Source: Desulfuromonadales bacterium
GTDB lineage: Bacteria; Desulfobacterota; Desulfuromonadia; Desulfuromonadales; JAAXQG01
Reading direction: 5' to 3'
Assembly: GCA_012974445.1 (NCBI GenBank)
Contig: JAAXQG010000056.1
Coordinates: forward strand, 1 to 41,859
DNA: 41,859 nucleotides
A program made the position numbers and the translations under genes. The notes under the pieces were generated by a model. That model was not told where the DNA came from. It ran no database searches and worked only from the letters and a program-made list of their open reading frames with translations. This document shows, one piece after another, positions 25,143 to 33,712 of this stretch; position 1 is the first letter of the stretch; every line of letters starts with the position of its first letter.

Positions 25143-25847
25143 TTGTTTCGCACCCTGATTTTTTTTCTTCTCTTCTGGCCTATGACCGCCTTTGTATCAC
25201 TTACCGGCATACTGGTTTCGCTGCTGAGTCCCGACCTCTTCCACAGCTACAGTCGCCTCTGGGCAAAGGCCTCCTTGCTCCTTGCTGGGGTGCGCCTCAA
25301 GGTCGAAGGGCTGGAGCTGCTGCCCAGAGACCGGCCGATCATCCTAATGGCCAATCATCAAAGTAATTTCGATATCTTCGCGCTGCAGTGGGCGCTGCCC
25401 ATCCAGTTTCGGTTTCTGGCCAAGGCTGAGCTTTTTCGCATCCCCCTGGTGGGGATCGCCATGAGCCGCATCGGCCACATTCCGGTGGACCGCTCGGATC
25501 GCCGCAAGGCGATGCACAGCATGATCGCGGCGGGCAAGAAGATCTCGGCAGGCACCTCGGCGGTAATTTTCCCCGAAGGAACCCGCTCCAGCCAGGGAGA
25601 ACTGCTCCCCTTCAAGAAGGGAGGCTTTCTCCTGGCGCTGCAGGCCGCAGTCCCCATGTTTCCAGTCTCTATCGATGGCAGTCACAGCATCATGCCCAAG
25701 GGCACCAGACGGATCTATGGCGGTACCATCCACCTGCACATTCATCCCCCGGTGGAAACCACCGGTCTGGACCGCCATGCCTGCGCAGAGCTGATGAAAC
25801 AGGTGCGAACCCCCATTGAACAGGCACTTTCGAGGTCGATCTCATGA
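25143..25847 (+). CDS. plsC: 1-acyl-sn-glycerol-3-phosphate acyltransferase (PlsC family)
   Basis: This 234-residue protein has a hydrophobic N-terminal anchor (about 3-28). The acyltransferase block I is His72-x4-Asp77 (NHQSNFD), and block III is FPEGTRS near 143-149, with the FLAKAELFRIPLVG helix between. The family moves an acyl chain from acyl-ACP or acyl-CoA to lysophosphatidic acid in phospholipid synthesis. The start is TTG at 25143 with GGAG 9 nt upstream; the first ATG (25182) would cut off the membrane anchor. Its stop overlaps the start of the RNase J gene (ATGA). Confidence 0.92.
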   Translation: MFRTLIFFLLFWPMTAFVSLTGILVSLLSPDLFHSYSRLWAKASLLLAGVRLKVEGLELLPRDRPIILMANHQSNFDIFALQWALPIQFRFLAKAELFRIPLVGIAMSRIGHIPVDRSDRRKAMHSMIAAGKKISAGTSAVIFPEGTRSSQGELLPFKKGGFLLALQAAVPMFPVSIDGSHSIMPKGTRRIYGGTIHLHIHPPVETTGLDRHACAELMKQVRTPIEQALSRSIS

Positions 25848-27559
25848 GTCTCCTGCCTGCTCTCGACAATCCAGATCTGATCCGACTCCTGCCCCTTGGC
25901 GGTCTGGGCGAAATCGGTCGCAATCTCATGGTGCTGGAATCCCGGGGTAAGCTGCTCATTATCGACTGCGGCCTCATGTTCCCCGATGCCCATATGACGG
26001 GAGTCGACCTGATTCTTCCTGACATTGCGCCAATTTTGCACCGGCGCGAGGACATCACGGCAGTGGTGCTCACTCACGGGCACGAAGATCACATCGGCGC
26101 CCTGCCCTACCTCATGGAACAACTGGGCCATCCCCCGGTCTACGCCAGCCGCCTGACCCTGGCCATGCTGGCAGGGCGGCTCAAGGAGCGAGGAATCTAC
26201 CGCGCCTCGGACCTGCACAGGGTGGATGAGCACAGCAGCGTCGAGGTCGGCCCCTTTACTCTTGAATTTTTCTGCGTCGCCCATTCCATCCCCGACGCCC
26301 TGGGGCTGGCGATTCGCACCCCGGCGGGGCTGGTGATCCACAGCGGTGACTTCAAGCTCGACCCTGCTCCAGTGGACGGTCGCCGCACCGACCTGGGGCG
26401 TCTCGCCCGATACGGCGACGAGGGCGTTTTGCTGCTGATGGCCGACTCCACCAACGTGGAGCAGCAGGGGCACACAGCCTCGGAGAGCAGCGTGGGGCCA
26501 CACATCGAGGCGATCCTGCACCGCTGCGCAGGGCGGGTCATTGCCACCACCTTCAGCTCCAATCTCCATCGCATCCAGCAGCTCATGGATGCGGCGCGGG
26601 GCAGCGGGCGGGCTATCGCCCTTTCGGGGCGCAGCCTGGAGACCAACGTGGCCATCGCCCGATCCCTGGGAATTCTCAAGGTACCTGACGAAGCTCTGAT
26701 CTCCATGAAACGGGCGAAGGATCTGCCCTACGAGCACCTCTTCGTGCTCACCACCGGATCGCAGGGAGAGCCCCAGAGCAGCCTGATGCGCATGGCCAGG
26801 GCAGAACACAACGACCTGGAACTGGGCGCAGGCGACAGCGTCATCCTCTCATCGAAGATGATTCCCGGCAACGAAAAGGCCGTCTACTCCCTGGTCAACA
26901 ATCTGCTGCGCAGCGGCGCCGAGGTCTTTTTCGAAAAGAACGCCCCGGTCCACGTCTCCGGCCACGCCTCGCGCGAGGAACTGCGGACCCTGCTTCAGCT
27001 GGTGCGGCCGCACTATTTCGTTCCTGTACACGGCGAATTCCGTCATCTGCACCTCCATTCCCAGCTGGGGCAGGAGATGGGAGTGCCCCCCTCCAATACA
27101 GCGGTGCTGACCAACGGGGAGGCGCTGCGCATCTCGGCAAACGGACTGAACCGGGAAGAAACCCTGCCCCTTGCGACCATCCGCGTCTGCGGCCGCGGCG
27201 TCGGTGATATAGGTGAAGCCGAAGTCAAGGCCCGCAGCCAGATGGCGCATTACGGCCTGCTGCTTGTGCTGCTCAAGCTCGATGAGCAGGGGCGTCCAGC
27301 CGGCCGTCCCCGGCTTATTTCACGGGGACTCTGCGGACAAGAGCAGGGACAGGCATGGATAGCTGAAGCCACGCAGCTGCTGTGCGACCATCTTGAGGAA
27401 CTACCCCCGGAAATCTTCTCATCAACCCAGCTTCTAGAAGATGAGCTCAAACGCCCCTTAAAGCGCTATTTCAACCGAAAACATGACCGTCGGCCGCTGA
27501 TTCTCCCCCTGCTGAGCAGAGGCGATGAGCTACCGGCTACTCTCGAATACAAGGACTGA
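25844..27559 (+). CDS. rnj: ribonuclease J
   Basis: This 571-residue enzyme is a metallo-beta-lactamase/beta-CASP nuclease. Motif 2 is HGHEDHIG (His78, His80, Asp82, His83), His147 lies in VAHSIPD, and Asp169 in HSGDF; ADSTNVE and TTFSSNLHR motifs of the RNase J family follow, and the beta-CASP histidines are in HVSGHAS and VHGEFRHL. The protein has the usual C-terminal domain. RNase J does 5'-3' exonuclease and endonuclease processing of RNA. Start at 25844 has ATGA overlap with plsC; uppP begins 2 bp after its stop. This arrangement suggests the plsC-rnj-uppP-ftsK run is one transcript. Confidence 0.96.
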   Translation: MSLLPALDNPDLIRLLPLGGLGEIGRNLMVLESRGKLLIIDCGLMFPDAHMTGVDLILPDIAPILHRREDITAVVLTHGHEDHIGALPYLMEQLGHPPVYASRLTLAMLAGRLKERGIYRASDLHRVDEHSSVEVGPFTLEFFCVAHSIPDALGLAIRTPAGLVIHSGDFKLDPAPVDGRRTDLGRLARYGDEGVLLLMADSTNVEQQGHTASESSVGPHIEAILHRCAGRVIATTFSSNLHRIQQLMDAARGSGRAIALSGRSLETNVAIARSLGILKVPDEALISMKRAKDLPYEHLFVLTTGSQGEPQSSLMRMARAEHNDLELGAGDSVILSSKMIPGNEKAVYSLVNNLLRSGAEVFFEKNAPVHVSGHASREELRTLLQLVRPHYFVPVHGEFRHLHLHSQLGQEMGVPPSNTAVLTNGEALRISANGLNREETLPLATIRVCGRGVGDIGEAEVKARSQMAHYGLLLVLLKLDEQGRPAGRPRLISRGLCGQEQGQAWIAEATQLLCDHLEELPPEIFSSTQLLEDELKRPLKRYFNRKHDRRPLILPLLSRGDELPATLEYKD

Positions 27560-27561
27560 TC

Positions 27562-28365
27562 ATGAGTTTTTTTCAGGCTATATTTCTCGGCCTTATCCAG
27601 GGTATTACCGAGTTTCTCCCCGTTTCTTCCTCCGGCCACCTCGCCATCGCGCAGAGCCTGCTGCCCGGCTTTTCCCAGCCGGGGCTGCTCTTCGACATCC
27701 TGCTGCACGTGGGGACCATGGTGGCGGTATTATGTTTCTTCCGACGTGAGATTCTTCAGCTCATCGTTTCGCCCTTCAACCGCACCGATGAGGGGGCCCT
27801 GCATCGACGCATTCTCTACATGCTGATCCTCGCCTCAATTCCTACGGCGGTGATCGGCCTGACATTCAAGGATTTTTTCGAAGGCCTCTTCCATAATCTC
27901 ACCGTTGTGGCTTCCATGCTTCTGGTGACCGGAACACTGCTTTTCGTGGCTGAGAAGGCCCGCAAAGAAGGCAGACAGGAGGGCGAACTCACCTGGACCG
28001 ACGCCCTGGTGGTCGGAACAGTTCAGGGCTTCGCCATCATCCCCGGCATCTCACGCTCCGGCTCCACCATCGCGGCCCTGCTGCTCAAGGGGGTCAACGC
28101 CGAGACGGCCGCGCGTTTTTCCTTCCTGCTGGCTCTGCCTGCAGTCTTCGGCGCCGCCCTGCTCTCTCTGGGCGACCTTCAGGAGGTTACGGCCTCTGAG
28201 ATCCCCGCCTACCTGGCCGGGACCCTCGTCGCCTTTGGCAGCGGCCTGCTCTCCATCCGCTTTCTCATGGGAGTGATTCGCCGCAAACGGCTCATCTTCT
28301 TCTCAGCCTACTGCTGGGGCGCAGGGGGGCTATTGCTGGTTCTCTCCCTGTCCGGCATTCTCTAG
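27562..28365 (+). CDS. uppP: undecaprenyl-diphosphate phosphatase
   Basis: This 267-residue integral membrane protein dephosphorylates undecaprenyl diphosphate, recycling the carrier for peptidoglycan and O-antigen synthesis. The family motifs are LIQGITEFLPVSSSGHLAI at about 11-29 (catalytic glutamates and serine patch) and PGISRSGSTIAALLLKG near 160-176. About eight hydrophobic helices are visible. AAGGA lies 6 nt upstream of the ATG, within the end of rnj. The bacA name is also used for this family. Confidence 0.96.
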   Translation: MSFFQAIFLGLIQGITEFLPVSSSGHLAIAQSLLPGFSQPGLLFDILLHVGTMVAVLCFFRREILQLIVSPFNRTDEGALHRRILYMLILASIPTAVIGLTFKDFFEGLFHNLTVVASMLLVTGTLLFVAEKARKEGRQEGELTWTDALVVGTVQGFAIIPGISRSGSTIAALLLKGVNAETAARFSFLLALPAVFGAALLSLGDLQEVTASEIPAYLAGTLVAFGSGLLSIRFLMGVIRRKRLIFFSAYCWGAGGLLLVLSLSGIL

Positions 28366-28394
28366 TGCCCCCTGGGAAAAAAAGGACAGAAGCC

Positions 28395-30734
28395 ATGAGC
28401 GATACAAAAAACAAACCGGGGCTGGTCGATCGAATCAGCAAAGAGATTCTGGCCCTTGTTTTCTTTGCCCTGGGGCTCATTCTGCTGCTTTCGCTGGGCT
28501 CTTTCAACAGCGCGGACCCCTCCTTCAACAACAACTTCTCCCCTGACATCATTCACAACCTGGGGGGGACTGCGGGTTCCCATCTGGCCGACCTGCTCTT
28601 TCAGGTCTTCGGGCTCACCGCCTTCGTGCTGCCGCTGCTGTGCCTGCGCCTGGCCTGGAACCTCTTCCGGCTGCGCGCCAGCGTCCCCCATCCCCTGGTT
28701 TCCATCTCCTTCGTGCTCATGCTCTTTTGCCTCTCGGGGCTCATAGCACTGAATTTCGGTGAAATCACCGTGGGGCAGGGCACATTGCGAGAGGCGGGAG
28801 GGGGAATCGGCCGCCTGCTGGCAGGGGTGCTTTCCGGCTACTTCAACGCAACGGGTGCGACCCTCATGCTGCTGGTGGGCTTGCTCTCCACGGCGATGAT
28901 CTGCACCCGGGTCTCCCTGGTTCTTTTCCTCAAGGGCTGTGGCCGCCTGGTCATCCGGATGATAGAGCGCAGAGCGCAAAAAAAGGCACGGGCCCTGGAG
29001 CAAAAGAGCGAAGAGGTGCCACAGAAGCTGGAAAAGAAAAAACGCGCAGGCTCCAGAAAAGAGCCGGTCCTGGAGGCACCTGAGCAGCTGCGCAGCGAAC
29101 CGGCCATCGTCATGCCCGAGCCCAAGTATCTTCCCCCCCCCATCAGGGAGCCCAGTCCCAAAAAGAAATCCAGCTCAAACAAGGACCTGCTGCCCCCGCT
29201 CGAGATCATTTCCGCCCCGGGGGCCTATCGCCAGCCAACCCTTGAGTTGCTGGAACACGAAGGGGAAGCCGCGCTCCCCATCGATCGCGACAAGCTGATG
29301 GAAAATGCGCGCATCCTCGAATCAAAGTTCCGCGATTTCGGCGTGCAGGGGGAAGTCACCGAGGTCAAGCCCGGCCCCGTTGTCACCATGTACGAGTTCG
29401 CTCCAGCCCCCGGCGTCAAGGTCAACAAGATTTCCAGTCTCTCCGATGATCTGGCCCTGGCCCTCAAGGCTCAGTCCATCCGTATCGTGGCCCCCATCCC
29501 CGGCCGCGGCGTGGTGGGCATCGAGATTCCCAACCTTGATCGCGAGACCGTCTATCTCAAGGAGATTCTGGAATCCGATGAGTTTCAGAAAGCCGGCGGC
29601 AAGCTCCCCATGGCACTGGGCAAGGACATCTTCGGCCGTACCGTGGTCTCCGATCTTGCCAAGATGCCTCATGTGCTGGTGGCCGGCTCCACCGGCAGCG
29701 GTAAATCCGTCTCCATCAACACCATGATCCTGAGCCTGCTCTACCACGCCAGCCCCGAGGACGTGCGCATCATCATGGTCGACCCCAAGATGCTGGAGCT
29801 CAGTATCTACGAGGGCATTCCCCACCTGCTGCTGCCGGTGGTGACCGACCCGAAAAAAGCCTCCCTGGCGCTGAACTGGGCTGTGCGGGAGATGGAGCGG
29901 CGCTACAAGCTTATGTCCAACAAGGGCGTGCGCAACATCGACGGCTACAACAAGAAGATCGCCCTTGAGCAGGGGCGCAAGGCCGATCTGGCCGAGCAGG
30001 ACATACTGGAAGTGGAAGCCCTGCCCGAGGGAGATATCCCCTTCGAAGTCCCTCGGGAGGAGGAGCTGGAACACGGTCATCTGCCCTACATCGTGGTTAT
30101 CGTCGACGAGCTGGCCGATCTGATGATGGTGGCAGGGCGCGAGATCGAGGAGTCCATCGCCCGGCTCGCACAGATGGCCCGCGCCGCGGGAATCCACCTG
30201 ATCCTCGCCACCCAGCGCCCATCGGTGGATGTCATCACCGGCCTGATCAAGGCCAACTTCCCTACGCGCATCTCCTTCAAGGTTTTCTCCCGCATCGACT
30301 CGCGTACCATCCTCGACAGCATGGGCGCGGAGAACCTGCTGGGTATGGGAGACATGCTCTTTCTCCCCCCCGGCACCGGGAATCTCCAGCGGGCGCACGG
30401 CGCCTTCGTCTCCGAGGTGGAGGTGCAACGGGTGGTCGACTTCCTTAAGGTAAACGCCACCCCCGACTATGACGTAACTATCCTCGCTCCCCCGGCGGGA
30501 GATAGCGGCAGCAGCGGCGACGGCGAAGACGAGGGGTACGATGAGAAATGGGACGAGGCTCTGGCCCTGGTGGCCGAGAGCCGCATGGCCTCCATCTCCA
30601 TGCTGCAGCGGCGACTGCGCATCGGCTACAACCGCTCCGCCCGCATGATCGAGAAGATGGAGCAGGAGGGGATCGTGGGCCCCTCAGACGGCACCAGCCG
30701 CCCGCGAGAAGTGTTTATCAAGAAGCAGGAGTGA
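28395..30734 (+). CDS. ftsK: FtsK/SpoIIIE-family DNA translocase
   Basis: This 779-residue protein couples chromosome segregation to cell division. It has four N-terminal membrane helices (about 15-35, 65-90, 98-120, 148-180), a charged Lys/Glu/Pro linker (about 195-255), the motor with Walker A GSTGSGKS (431-438) and Walker B VIVDELADLMM, and the ATQRPSVDVITG signature. A C-terminal winged-helix gamma domain follows (about 715-779, MLQRRLRIGYNRSARMIEKME) that reads polar KOPS-type sequences. There is a roughly 40-residue acidic insertion before Walker B (after GYNKKI). The start is the ATG at 28395 with AAGGA about 9 nt upstream; a GTG overlapping the uppP stop would add ten residues. Confidence 0.96.
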   Translation: MSDTKNKPGLVDRISKEILALVFFALGLILLLSLGSFNSADPSFNNNFSPDIIHNLGGTAGSHLADLLFQVFGLTAFVLPLLCLRLAWNLFRLRASVPHPLVSISFVLMLFCLSGLIALNFGEITVGQGTLREAGGGIGRLLAGVLSGYFNATGATLMLLVGLLSTAMICTRVSLVLFLKGCGRLVIRMIERRAQKKARALEQKSEEVPQKLEKKKRAGSRKEPVLEAPEQLRSEPAIVMPEPKYLPPPIREPSPKKKSSSNKDLLPPLEIISAPGAYRQPTLELLEHEGEAALPIDRDKLMENARILESKFRDFGVQGEVTEVKPGPVVTMYEFAPAPGVKVNKISSLSDDLALALKAQSIRIVAPIPGRGVVGIEIPNLDRETVYLKEILESDEFQKAGGKLPMALGKDIFGRTVVSDLAKMPHVLVAGSTGSGKSVSINTMILSLLYHASPEDVRIIMVDPKMLELSIYEGIPHLLLPVVTDPKKASLALNWAVREMERRYKLMSNKGVRNIDGYNKKIALEQGRKADLAEQDILEVEALPEGDIPFEVPREEELEHGHLPYIVVIVDELADLMMVAGREIEESIARLAQMARAAGIHLILATQRPSVDVITGLIKANFPTRISFKVFSRIDSRTILDSMGAENLLGMGDMLFLPPGTGNLQRAHGAFVSEVEVQRVVDFLKVNATPDYDVTILAPPAGDSGSSGDGEDEGYDEKWDEALALVAESRMASISMLQRRLRIGYNRSARMIEKMEQEGIVGPSDGTSRPREVFIKKQE

Positions 30735-30763
30735 GGGGGGACTCTCAAGATTGAACAGATTAA

Positions 30764-30801
30764 AAAAGGCCGGACTTCCCTGAGGGGGTCCGGCCTTTTT
30801 C
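30764..30801 (+). terminator. intrinsic terminator after ftsK
   Basis: A perfect 12-bp stem (30764-30775 with 30790-30801; arms AAAAAGGCCGGA and TCCGGCCTTTTT) encloses a 14-nt loop and ends in a T-run, 29 bp after the ftsK stop. The A-rich left arm gives a T-run on the other strand too, so it may also end minus-strand transcripts from the chemoreceptor gene at 30973. Confidence 0.88.
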
Positions 30802-30972
30802 CACATTGGTGCTTTAGCTCCCTCGCCCAGCGGGGGAGAGGAACAAAGGCGCCTTAACGGATGAATCAGTGCGAAACAATGGCCTCTCTGCCGGGATTTC
30901 GCCCGCCGGGCCAACCCTCCTTCGGTGGAGAGTCGGCCCTCGCTTTATTACGACACCCGAAAAGCCCAGATG

Positions 30973-32751
30973 CTACGGCTGCTCATACCGGGGATCCTCC
31001 CCCCGCCTGTCCCCCATCGACAATTGCGCGCTGCCCGCTGGCAGGGCATTTCCTACCGCATTCTGACGCAGCTGGAAATGCTCCAGCATCTGCCGCAGCC
31101 GTTGCACCTGGCTGGAGAGCTGATCGGCCGAGGCCGCGCTCTCTTCGGCGGTGGCGGTATTGCGCTGGGTGACCTGCCCCACCTGACCCAAACCGTCGCT
31201 GATCTGCTCGATCCCCCGGGCCTGGTCTTCGGAGGCGCTTGCGATCTCCCCCACAAGGTCGGAGACCCGCCCGACACCCTGCACGATCTCCGTCAAGGCC
31301 TCGGCGGTGCGGGTGGCCACCTCACGGCCTTTACGTGCCTTGTCAACGGAGCTTGAAATGAGCTCCGAGGTCTCGGCGGCGGCTTTTGAGCTTCGGGCCG
31401 CCAGATTACGCACTTCTTCGGCGACCACGGCAAACCCCTTGCCGTGCTGCCCTGCCCGGGCCGCCTCCACTGCGGCATTAAGCGCCAGCAGGTTGGTCTG
31501 AAAGGCGATCTCGTCGATGGTTTTGATGATGCGGGAGATGCTTTCGCCTGCGACGTTGATATCTTCCATGGCCCCGTGCAGCTCGGCCATCTGTCCGTCG
31601 CCCCGTCGGGCGGACTCGGCGGCACCTAGCACCAGTTCTCGCGTCTGTGCGGCATTGCCCGCGTTGTGCCGGGTCTGGTCGGTGAGGGTCTCAAGAGATC
31701 CGCTAATTCTCTCCAATGAACTGGACTGCTCCGTGGCCCCTTCCGACAGGATCTGGCTCCCCTCGGCTACCTGGGCACTCCCCGCAGAGATTTGACGCCC
31801 TACATCGAAGATGCGGGCGATCACCTCATTGAGATCATCGGCTACCCGGGCCAGAGCACCTCGGACCAGATCCTGCCCGTCGCGGGGCCGGACCTCGAAC
31901 TGGAGATCCCCCCGGGAGAGTCGCAGCAGGGGTTCGACCACCTCATGCTGCAGGCTGTCGGCAAAAGCATCGGCGGCTCGGGCAGCTTCGCCAATTTCAT
32001 CGCCCTGAGTCATCTTGAGCCGGCTATCGAGGTGCCCCTGTTCCATCTGTTTCATCATGGCGGTCAGCCCCCTGAGGGGTCGGCTGACCTGTCGCCCCAG
32101 CAGCAGGTAAACACCGGCGCTGGCAAAAATCAGTCCGGCCAGCCCCGCCAGGATACCGCTCCAGGTTCCCTCGGTCACGGCATCGGAGAGGGAAGCGGCG
32201 ATCTGCTCCTGTGCTCCGAGAAGATCCTTCATCTCGTAGCGAACGTATAGAACTCCAGAGAGATCATCGCGCCGGGCCTCAAAATGGCATCGCAGGCAAT
32301 CCGGCTCCATCATGTGGGCACGCAGCAGAAAAAGCTCACCGTCTTTGCTGAGCTCGTACATCTGCCCTGCGGCGCTGGAGGCGGCCCCAAACATCCCCTT
32401 GTCCATCTGTGCTTCAACCCGGCCAGGGATGCTTGAGTAAACGATTTTACCCTGGGGGTCTGAGAGCCCGATCTCGGCAACTCCCGAAATCCCCCCAAGT
32501 TTATGAACAAGCTCCTGAAACACTTCCATCTCTCCGCGCTCAAGGGAGCCCTTGGTCCCCGTCTCGAGACTCGAAAAGATATTGCGAGCCTGCTTCATGG
32601 CCGAGTCGCCGATAGTCTTTCGGGCAAGTTCCGCGGTTTCAGACAAAAGAGAGCGTGTTCGATAGGCAGAGAACAGGGTGCTAACGGCGAAGGCCACCAA
32701 CAGAATGAGGGCAAGAACACCCCCGACCTTGGTTTGGATTCCCAGCTTCAT
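30973..32751 (-). CDS. methyl-accepting chemotaxis protein with periplasmic c-type haem site
   Basis: This 592-residue chemoreceptor has TM1 (about 8-30), a periplasmic sensor domain (about 31-195), TM2 (about 198-218), a HAMP-type linker (about 218-270) and a long cytoplasmic signalling domain. The latter contains the conserved hairpin tip ([22 protein letters not shown]) about residues 408-430. The sensor domain carries CLRCH (C152, C155, H156), a covalent haem-c motif that would be matured in the periplasm, with His146, Met147 and Met148 just before it as possible sixth ligands. Haem-c sensor domains are known from Geobacter chemoreceptors. Its ATG overlaps the stop of the hydrogenase small-subunit gene (ATGA), so receptor and hydrogenase are translationally coupled. 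I infer sensing of redox state or H2 through the hydrogenase. Confidence 0.93.
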   Translation of the reverse strand: MKLGIQTKVGGVLALILLVAFAVSTLFSAYRTRSLLSETAELARKTIGDSAMKQARNIFSSLETGTKGSLERGEMEVFQELVHKLGGISGVAEIGLSDPQGKIVYSSIPGRVEAQMDKGMFGAASSAAGQMYELSKDGELFLLRAHMMEPDCLRCHFEARRDDLSGVLYVRYEMKDLLGAQEQIAASLSDAVTEGTWSGILAGLAGLIFASAGVYLLLGRQVSRPLRGLTAMMKQMEQGHLDSRLKMTQGDEIGEAARAADAFADSLQHEVVEPLLRLSRGDLQFEVRPRDGQDLVRGALARVADDLNEVIARIFDVGRQISAGSAQVAEGSQILSEGATEQSSSLERISGSLETLTDQTRHNAGNAAQTRELVLGAAESARRGDGQMAELHGAMEDINVAGESISRIIKTIDEIAFQTNLLALNAAVEAARAGQHGKGFAVVAEEVRNLAARSSKAAAETSELISSSVDKARKGREVATRTAEALTEIVQGVGRVSDLVGEIASASEDQARGIEQISDGLGQVGQVTQRNTATAEESAASADQLSSQVQRLRQMLEHFQLRQNAVGNALPAGSAQLSMGDRRGEDPRYEQP

Positions 32752-33683
32752 GAAGTGACCTCCTTTCCCGACTCTTGGGATGCATTTTCATTGAACCGGA
32801 AAAAGGGAAATTCGGGATCAGCGGCGAAACCCGGTCTGGCGCAACCGATACAGACGGAACGGGCCTGCAGACACCAGCTGACGCCACCATTCCACCCCCT
32901 CCTGGAACAATCTGCCCGGGTTACCACTCCCTGACATCCCTGCTTGAACAGGCAGCCTTTTTCCCCGATGGCCGTAGCAAATCGCTTGGCCTGATAGTCG
33001 GCATAATAGGGGCACAGGTCATGGAGCAGCTGCCCGTAGGTACGCACCGGACGACGGTGTTCATCCAGCTCGGGCACCCCGACTTTAAGCAGATGTATCA
33101 GGGTCCCTACCATCCAGGCAGGATGGGGCGGGCAGCCAGGTAGATTGATCAGGGGTGTTGTGATCCCTACCTGTTTCAGAGCCTCAGCCACGGAAGTGGC
33201 CCCTGTGGGGTTGGGCGGGGCGGCAGGTATGCCACCAAAGGAGGAACAGGTCCCCACACTGATAACCGCCCGGGCCGAAGTGGCCGCCCTACGAACCAGC
33301 TCCGCAAAGGGCTCGCCGCCTATCACGCAGGCATCCTGCATCCCCAGTGGGACGGCGCCCTCCACGACAAGGATGGTATTTTTATCGCCAATGGCCTTCT
33401 CCACCGCCTTACGAGCAGAGGGTCCGGTGGCCGCAGACAGGGTCTGGTGAAAATAAAGGGACAGATAGCGGGTGAGCAACTCTGCCGGGCCGGGGCTCTC
33501 GCTGTTGAGCAGACTCACGGAGCAGCCCGAGCAGGACTGCCCCTGGAGCCAGAGGATGGGAGCGCGCCCCGTGGCCAGCTCTTCCAGAGCCGAGGCCAGT
33601 GAGGGTTTGAGAAGGGGCGAGAGCCCGAAGGAAGCGGCGATGAGGCCCGCATCCTTTAGAAATGTACGGCGACTGATGGTCAT
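32748..33683 (-). CDS. [NiFe]-hydrogenase small subunit, Tat-exported
   Basis: This 311-residue precursor has a twin-arginine signal (SRRTFLK at 4-10, hydrophobic 13-24, likely cleavage near ALAS-A around 32). It is therefore periplasmic. Fe-S ligands follow the group 1 layout. Proximal: C51, C54, C146 and C184. Distal: His221, C224, C244, C250. Medial: C259, C271, C278, C281. The C-terminus ends in a short charged tail with no membrane anchor helix, unlike HyaA/HupS, so the dimer should be soluble in the periplasm. The gene lies 29 bp after the large-subunit gene and overlaps the chemoreceptor gene by 4 bp. The order large then small is unusual, as most group 1 operons place the small subunit first. 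Confidence 0.93.
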   Translation of the reverse strand: MTISRRTFLKDAGLIAASFGLSPLLKPSLASALEELATGRAPILWLQGQSCSGCSVSLLNSESPGPAELLTRYLSLYFHQTLSAATGPSARKAVEKAIGDKNTILVVEGAVPLGMQDACVIGGEPFAELVRRAATSARAVISVGTCSSFGGIPAAPPNPTGATSVAEALKQVGITTPLINLPGCPPHPAWMVGTLIHLLKVGVPELDEHRRPVRTYGQLLHDLCPYYADYQAKRFATAIGEKGCLFKQGCQGVVTRADCSRRGWNGGVSWCLQARSVCIGCARPGFAADPEFPFFRFNENASQESGKEVTS

Positions 33684-33712
33684 GACTGATTTCCCCCGAT
33701 ACGGATTTGAGG

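Noticed and set aside
25742-26809. Minus-strand open frame of 355 codons
   Set aside because: Antisense to rnj, whose metal-binding motifs are intact; the composition is His/Gln-rich as expected of a shadow frame.
29322-30428. Minus-strand open frame of 368 codons
   Set aside because: Antisense to the FtsK motor domain; no known domain and no ribosome binding site.
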